Shown: positions 16,372-20,127 of the stretch, in pieces
Layout: each line of letters begins with the position of its first letter
How positions within the stretch are numbered: the stretch's first letter is position 1
Virus record (IMG/VR): IMGVR_UViG_3300035180_000401
Coordinates: 1-20,127 of that record
Origin: a virus
DNA length: 20,127 bases
Direction: 5' to 3' (one strand)
Made by a program: the position numbers and the translations under genes
The notes under the pieces: model-generated
Database searches by the model: none
Seen by the model: only the letters and a program-made list of their open reading frames with translations
Told to the model about the DNA's origin: nothing

Positions 16372-16961
16372 TACTTAGGATTCCCAAAAATATATTTATT
16401 ATCTGTTTTTTTGCCTAATTCCAAATCTCTTACATATGAACCGTCTTTGAAGAATTGCCATTCTGTCGAATCTGGAAATATTGATTTTATTTTATTTTCA
16501 TCTTTAAAAGGTTGTAATCCAGCTTGTAACAATACTTTTGATAACGGAAATGATGCTTCCATCCAAAATTTACCCGATTTTAATAATTCTATCAATCGTT
16601 TAACAACTTGGTCTTTACTCCGTTGATTACCATCGTGACCTATTCCTATCAACTCGATGCCGTGATAATTTCGACCAAAAATAACAGCATCAGCATCAGG
16701 ATCTTCATCAAAGTTTATAGCTTCCCAATGATCATATTTTGTACTTAATACATCATTAATAGATTTCAAATTTGAATTTTCATCGCCAATGTGTTTTGTC
16801 ATTTGAACCAAATTAAATAAATTTTCTTTTGTAGGCTCATCCTTTTTAACCATATCTTTTATAGGGTCATTACTCAAATCAATCCATTCATTAGGTTCTT
16901 TTTTAGACATATTCATAACATCTTGGAATCTTTCTTTAACCAAATCTGTTAATTTAATCAT
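16371..16961 (-). CDS. Conserved phage protein with leader and GHDG motif (196 aa)
   Basis: This 196-aa protein starts MIKLTDLVKE-RFQDV. This is the one leader whose [L/I]-x-E position carries Val, so processing is less certain. Residues of about 90-190 follow a pattern I know from many uncharacterised phage proteins: IELIGIGHDGNQRSK, a helix QVVKRLIELLKSGKFW, EASFPLSKVLLQAG, then EWQFFKDGSYVRDLELGKK, ending KYIFGNP. The fold has been suggested to be small α/β, possibly acyltransferase-like, but I cannot confirm that. The start at 16961 has a clear GAGGAA site and follows the methylglyoxal synthase stop by 2 bp. Confidence 0.75.
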   Translation of the reverse strand: MIKLTDLVKERFQDVMNMSKKEPNEWIDLSNDPIKDMVKKDEPTKENLFNLVQMTKHIGDENSNLKSINDVLSTKYDHWEAINFDEDPDADAVIFGRNYHGIELIGIGHDGNQRSKDQVVKRLIELLKSGKFWMEASFPLSKVLLQAGLQPFKDENKIKSIFPDSTEWQFFKDGSYVRDLELGKKTDNKYIFGNPK

Positions 16962-16963
16962 TT

Positions 16964-17404
16964 TTATTCCTCTATTTTAACATACTCGTTTTTTGAATTA
17001 CGAACATATTTATTTACTTTTCTTTTATATTCTCCTGATATTAAAGGAGATGATATTAAAAGATCTGCTGTTGATAAATTACACGCCGTTGGAATATTAT
17101 ATAATACCGATATTCGCAATAGTGCTTTTATATCAGGATCGTGTGGGTGTGCTTCAAGAGCGTCCCAGAAAAATATCAATATATCAATTTGACCTTGTGC
17201 TATCATAGCGCCCAATTGTTGGTCACCGCCCAACGGACCTGATAAAAGTTTATTTATTTTTATTCCAGTATTTTTTTCTATTAAAGAACCAGTTGTTCCT
17301 GTTGCGTATAAAGTAAATTTTTCTAATGTACCTTTATTAAATTTACACCAATCAAGTAACTCCTGCTTCTTGTTATCGTGAGATACTAAAGCTATTGTTT
17401 TCAT
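16964..17404 (-). CDS. mgsA: Methylglyoxal synthase
   Basis: This 146-aa protein matches bacterial MgsA along its whole length. MgsA converts dihydroxyacetone phosphate to methylglyoxal and phosphate, a bypass of lower glycolysis. Landmarks are [10 protein letters not shown] (4-13, with the HD pair equivalent to His19/Asp20 of E. coli), the phosphate-binding YATGTTG (33-39), [10 protein letters not shown] (54-63, with Asp61 equivalent to catalytic Asp71), FFWD (78-81) and PHDPD (87-91, with His88 equivalent to His98). All active-site residues are present, so it should be active. It has an AAGG site and no leader peptide. It sits between the Dps-like gene and the leader-bearing genes in a phage operon, so it is probably an auxiliary metabolic gene taken from a bacterium. 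Confidence 0.95.
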   Translation of the reverse strand: MKTIALVSHDNKKQELLDWCKFNKGTLEKFTLYATGTTGSLIEKNTGIKINKLLSGPLGGDQQLGAMIAQGQIDILIFFWDALEAHPHDPDIKALLRISVLYNIPTACNLSTADLLISSPLISGEYKRKVNKYVRNSKNEYVKIEE

Positions 17405-17413
17405 ATATACCTT

Positions 17414-17785
17414 TTATTTTAATGTTAATAAATATTTCAATTTGTTCACAGCAGTTAAAATTTCATCACGAATATTTAATAAATCGGTATCTTTATCTTT
17501 ATCTAATACATCAGGCAAATCTACCACCAAAAATTCAATGAATTCATTTATAAAATCGTTTATTTTTATATCAACAATATCTTTTAATTCAACAGATTCT
17601 CCTGTTCCTGAGAATGATATTCTGCCTTTTTTGCTTTGATATGTTTCAATAAATGTATTTGTTAAATCATCCAATGTAGAATAAAATGAGCCGTATGCCA
17701 TATGGCGAGGGTATTCTTTAGTTTGCCAATGAAATATTCTAACTTGCTCTTTGAAATATATGAATTTACCAATTAAAGTCTCCAC
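17414..17785 (-). CDS. Dps/ferritin-like helical protein (start GTG 17785)
   Basis: I place the start at GTG 17785, preceded by AAAAGGAGAG with 7 bp spacing. An in-frame ATG at 17809 has no ribosome site and overlaps the stop of the damaged upstream frame. The product is 123 aa: METLIGKFIYFKEQVRIFHW and onward, a four-helix-bundle pattern related to Dps (compact phage ferritin-like family). HW at 19-20, His28 and Glu47 fall in the Dps ferroxidase pattern (HW...H...D-x-x-x-E), but the Asp position looks like Asn43, so iron oxidation may be lost. It may bind DNA or metal, or only keep the fold. It is followed 9 bp on by mgsA. Confidence 0.7.
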   Translation of the reverse strand: METLIGKFIYFKEQVRIFHWQTKEYPRHMAYGSFYSTLDDLTNTFIETYQSKKGRISFSGTGESVELKDIVDIKINDFINEFIEFLVVDLPDVLDKDKDTDLLNIRDEILTAVNKLKYLLTLK

Positions 17786-17805
17786 AATTACTCTCCTTTT
17801 TGATA

Positions 17806-17926
17806 TCATTTTCGACGTTGTTGCGATTTATGATATTTTAAGGCAATTGCTTGCAAATCTCTTATATCCAAATTTCTATTCTGTTTCAATATAATTTGAC
17901 TCCCGAATAATTTCAGTTAATTTCAT
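17806..17926 (-). pseudogene. Tiny capsid-targeting-like gene, apparently frameshifted
   Basis: The ATG at 17926 overlaps the upstream stop (ATGA) and has a GAGGT site. It encodes MKLTEIIRESNYIETE and then hits TAG (17876-17878). The leader is the same type as in neighbours, with IRE at residue 9. In the +1 frame the sequence reads on as NRNLDIRDLQAIALKYHKSQ to TGA at 17806. Joining the frames near 17880 would give one protein of about 42 residues. A separate second frame could also start at TTG 17889, behind GGGAG. It may be a gene broken by a 1-bp indel, a programmed frameshift, or two tiny coupled genes. No classical slippery site is evident. Confidence 0.5.
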
Positions 17927-18681
17927 TTCTTACCTCTAGCACGATTTAATTCTGTCAAATACATTAAAAATTTACCTGTTAATGTGGATTCTTTTATGTT
18001 TAATGATTTAGCAATATTCAAAGCTTGAGGAGTAGGTTTATATTCATTTTTAACAATTTTAAATAATTCTCGTAAAGTATTTTCATCTAAAAAAGAAATA
18101 GTTTTTTTATATGCTTCAATAGTATTTCTGTGTTCACCTTTATTCCTATTAATTATTTTATTTACTTCCCATATAAGTTGTTCTTTTAATGGTTTCTTTC
18201 CATCTCCAATTTGTTCTAACAATGCTTTATATAATTCATCCATATTAATAGTATCTTTCGGAACAACCTTTTTCTCTACAACAGGTTCTACTTTAGGAAG
18301 AGATTTTACAACTGGTTGTTTATTTACTTTAGCATCATCTAATAATTGTACACTTACACCCGATGTCGTATTCTTAGTTATATTTGTGGATTCTACTTTA
18401 ACTTCTTCTGATATTAATTCATATACAGATTCCCAAGGAGAAAATATAACGCTATCATCAACAATAATTTCTAACATAGCTTTGCCTTTAGGATTTATAT
18501 TGATATTAGGATATATCTCGATGAGACATTTATTGTCTTTTATTTTACCCTCAAAGAAAATTCGTTTCGAATCATCTTCCGGTATTAGTATCAATCTAGC
18601 AGTTGCAGAATCAGGATTCGTGCCTGTTATCTTAACACTACATTCGAAGTTTTGTTTCTTATTTTTATAAAATTGTACCAT
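17923..18681 (-). CDS. Conserved unknown protein, β-rich N-domain and helical C-domain (252 aa)
   Basis: The first 95 residues look like a β-sandwich (SVKITGTNPDSATARLIL..., KGKAMLEIIVDDSVIFSPWE, YELI). This pattern (a strand ending in V-x-x-d-x-x-x-F-x-PWE) recurs in uncharacterised proteins of environmental T4-like phages. A low-complexity Lys/Val/Pro linker (about 95-148) leads to a C-terminal helical domain (about 149-250, with QALNIAKSLNIKESTLTGKF resembling a helix-turn-helix). No leader peptide is present. GGAG lies 5 bp before the ATG, and the A/T element TATTTATA lies 19 bp upstream. Its place between fibre-type and accessory genes suggests a virion or assembly protein, but this is unproven. 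Confidence 0.75.
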   Translation of the reverse strand: MVQFYKNKKQNFECSVKITGTNPDSATARLILIPEDDSKRIFFEGKIKDNKCLIEIYPNININPKGKAMLEIIVDDSVIFSPWESVYELISEEVKVESTNITKNTTSGVSVQLLDDAKVNKQPVVKSLPKVEPVVEKKVVPKDTINMDELYKALLEQIGDGKKPLKEQLIWEVNKIINRNKGEHRNTIEAYKKTISFLDENTLRELFKIVKNEYKPTPQALNIAKSLNIKESTLTGKFLMYLTELNRARGKK

Positions 18682-18728
18682 TTATATCTCCATGATATAA
18701 TATAAATATTATTTTTTAAATTTATCTT

Positions 18729-18935
18729 TTAAGAAACCAAATTATTCCACGTATTATTTGCAAAAACTTGTACCGAAGTCACCAGATTCCACTGCCCATT
18801 TGCATATACATATACTTCCGTTGGTGTTACCCAACTACCATTCACATTTAATTTTGGATATATTGTTGATGATTGTGCCAAATTTATATTGAATGATCCA
18901 CTCGTTTGACTTCTTAATACTATATCAAAAGCCAT
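18729..18935 (-). CDS. Small β-hairpin repeat protein with Trp every 14 residues
   Basis: This 68-aa protein has three tandem units with Trp at 35, 49 and 63, each an Asn/Gly turn followed by W: VNGSWVTPTE, ANGQWNLVTS, ANNTWNNLVS. Each unit looks like a β-hairpin of the form VYVxANGxWxxVxx. Such short Trp-hairpin repeats are common in small phage tail- or head-decoration proteins. It follows the fibre-like gene by 12 bp with a GAGGTAAA site, so the two are co-expressed. Its exact role is unknown. Confidence 0.7.
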   Translation of the reverse strand: MAFDIVLRSQTSGSFNINLAQSSTIYPKLNVNGSWVTPTEVYVYANGQWNLVTSVQVFANNTWNNLVS

Positions 18936-18947
18936 ATTTACCTCTTA

Positions 18948-20127
18948 TTAAGTTGCTAATGTATTATCACTTCTACCCAATAATGTACTACTCTGTCTTG
19001 CCACTGCATATAATTCCTCGGTATTATCATACCAAATTGTTGAAAATGTTCCGCCTACACCAGTTGTTAATGAAAACACCAATTCATTATTAGCATATCT
19101 ATAAATAGAAACTGGTATACCACTACCATCTCCTGTATATCCAGAAACTGTACCGGATACTATGTATGGTATTGAATGATATGTATAATAAGCATATACC
19201 GAACCATTGGAATTTGTCTGGCTTCCTGTGGCTGTGGGTCCACCAATTTCTAATCTATATACTCTAGATGCTGTTGGAACCATACGTGATGAGTCCGGGT
19301 CTAATGTATATCTATTAAAATTAGATTCAGCTCTCGCAGAACATATCGTAATACCACGCTTTGTCGATGAATCATATTGACTTGTATAAATATTGCTCCA
19401 TCCATCACCAGGACCTTCTCCCGATTTAAATTCAGCTAATAGTGTTATTCCCGTATCTTGACCACCTATATTTAAGCTCATAAGAAAACCAAGTCCTGTT
19501 ATTCTATAATTAGTCTCCGAAAAATACAAAGGTATACTCGTACTAACATATCTCTGTTGTAAGTTTATAACTGAATAGAACATTATACCATAATATATAG
19601 TTTTTGTGTGAACATTATCTCCAGATGGGTGCTTATCACTAGTATAATTCAAATACAATACAGCGGAACAATTTGATGCTACAGCTCCTGTTCCAGTTGT
19701 GTAGAAGTCAAATATAAAAATATTTTTTCCTCTTGTCAATGTTATAGCGGCTCCTTGCGTACTGCCACTATCAATTCGATGTTGTAAATTATACATACCA
19801 GCAGCCGTAGTTCCTTGTGTATGTGTATATGTTCTATATGATTGTGAACCGACTCTTGTTATAAAAGATGTCAATGTTCCTGTTGATGAATAGAAATATT
19901 GTACAGCTGATTGTTTTAATGACGGATTTGTTTCTGCCAAATAATATATTTGTTGTTGCCTTGATATATCAGTTACTGATGTGCCGCCCACAAATCCAGG
20001 TTCGCTTGCCACAGGCAATACTAATGAATTCATAATAGATGTGCTATTCGTATGATTATATTCATATGTAACACATAATAATACCACAAGTGTCATAAAT
20101 CTCGCTGTCGTTGTAGATCTAGCTTTG
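18948..20127 (-). CDS. Tail-fibre or adhesin-like protein (5' end beyond window)
   Basis: The frame ending with TAA at 18948 stays open to the right edge: ten further codons (KARSTTTARF) precede the internal Met at 20096. The true start is therefore outside the window and the visible part is about 392 residues. Composition is rich in Ser, Thr, Gly, Tyr and Asn, with low Lys, and β-strand patterned, as in receptor-binding or fibre proteins. The last 70 residues (IPYIVSGTVSGYTGDGSGIP, VSIYRY..., GVGGTFSTIW, ELYAVARQ) match a small carboxypeptidase-regulatory-like Ig-type β-sandwich often found on phage surface proteins. A distal fibre or virion decoration role is inferred. Confidence 0.65.
   Translation of the reverse strand, partial: KARSTTTARFMTLVVLLCVTYEYNHTNSTSIMNSLVLPVASEPGFVGGTSVTDISRQQQIYYLAETNPSLKQSAVQYFYSSTGTLTSFITRVGSQSYRTYTHTQGTTAAGMYNLQHRIDSGSTQGAAITLTRGKNIFIFDFYTTGTGAVASNCSAVLYLNYTSDKHPSGDNVHTKTIYYGIMFYSVINLQQRYVSTSIPLYFSETNYRITGLGFLMSLNIGGQDTGITLLAEFKSGEGPGDGWSNIYTSQYDSSTKRGITICSARAESNFNRYTLDPDSSRMVPTASRVYRLEIGGPTATGSQTNSNGSVYAYYTYHSIPYIVSGTVSGYTGDGSGIPVSIYRYANNELVFSLTTGVGGTFSTIWYDNTEELYAVARQSSTLLGRSDNTLAT

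Larger units (their letters stand above)
11278..17926 (-). other. Cluster of genes sharing a capsid-targeting-like N-terminal leader
   Basis: Leaders in order of transcription: MKLTEIIRE (17926, broken gene), MIKLTDLVKE (16961), MIKLLNIIE (16371), MIKLKEILILPLQILIKE (15895), MIKLTELLE (14474), MIKLKDILLE (13809), MKKSELISLIKE (12338) and MKKSDIIKIIRE (11727). Two more lie outside this block, at 7738 (xIKLTALIKE, damaged) and 7582 (MKKAELQKIIKE). They share one short amphipathic helix ending in a hydrophobic-x-Glu site while the downstream domains are unrelated, so the leader behaves as a portable tag. T4 internal proteins and Alt carry such a tag (MKTYQEFIAE type). Confidence 0.7.

Noticed and set aside
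17786-17809. ATG at 17809 as the start of the Dps-like gene
   Set aside because: No ribosome site precedes it, whereas GTG 17785 has AAAAGGAGAG at good spacing. The extra residues ISKRRVI are encoded partly by that ribosome site.
20094-20096. Met at 20096 as the true start of the fibre-like gene
   Set aside because: The frame is open to the window edge, no clear ribosome site precedes this ATG, and the residues before it read as ordinary coding sequence.
1-20127. tRNA genes, CRISPR arrays, rRNA or insertion sequences
   Set aside because: I saw no cloverleaf-like GC-rich segments, no regularly spaced direct repeats outside coding repeats, and no transposase-like frame or terminal inverted repeats.

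Overview
The window is a 20 kb piece of an AT-rich genome of a contractile-tailed, T4-like phage. Every gene I can support is on the minus strand, so transcription runs from right to left. The phage call rests on a tail sheath gene, neck and tail-completion type genes, a muramidase, a partial tail-fibre-like gene, two homing elements, dense packing with 1-14 bp overlaps, and strong AGGAG-type ribosome binding sites. The host cannot be named from this sequence; the regular Shine-Dalgarno sites argue for a host that uses them.

Layout in the direction of transcription. (1) 20127-18729: the 3' part of a fibre/adhesin-like gene and a small Trp-repeat protein. (2) 18681-7812: an accessory block with a conserved unknown protein, a broken small gene, a Dps/ferritin-like protein, methylglyoxal synthase, three unknown proteins, a kinase-like protein, a CCA-adding/poly(A)-polymerase family enzyme with an HD domain, a helix-turn-helix protein, another small protein, a polynucleotide-kinase-like P-loop enzyme, and an SNF2 ATPase interrupted by an intein. 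It ends at a clear terminator (7778-7806). (3) 7738-1161: a decayed small gene, a 120-aa protein, then T4 gp13-, gp14- and gp15-like neck/tail-completion proteins, a muramidase, a coiled-coil protein and the tail sheath, ending at a second strong terminator (1107-1136). (4) 1041-1: the 5' part of a homing-endonuclease-like gene with three zinc fingers and seven exact 23-residue KYGV repeats.

The main observation is a shared N-terminal leader. At least eight intact proteins and two tiny damaged genes begin with a short amphipathic peptide (MIKLxxLLE or MKKsELxxIIKE type). In all but one of them it ends in [L/I]-x-E. In T4, internal head proteins carry a short N-terminal capsid-targeting sequence that the gp21 prohead protease removes after [L/I]-x-E. 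I infer that this block encodes a set of capsid-packaged, probably injected, proteins that includes tRNA 3'-end and kinase-like enzymes. The unmarked neighbours (polynucleotide kinase, SNF2 ATPase, MgsA, Dps-like) may act in the infected cell.

The second main observation is the intein in the SNF2 Walker A motif. It starts with Ala and carries Trp, Cys and Thr at the places that define class 3 inteins. It also has a LAGLIDADG-type endonuclease domain.
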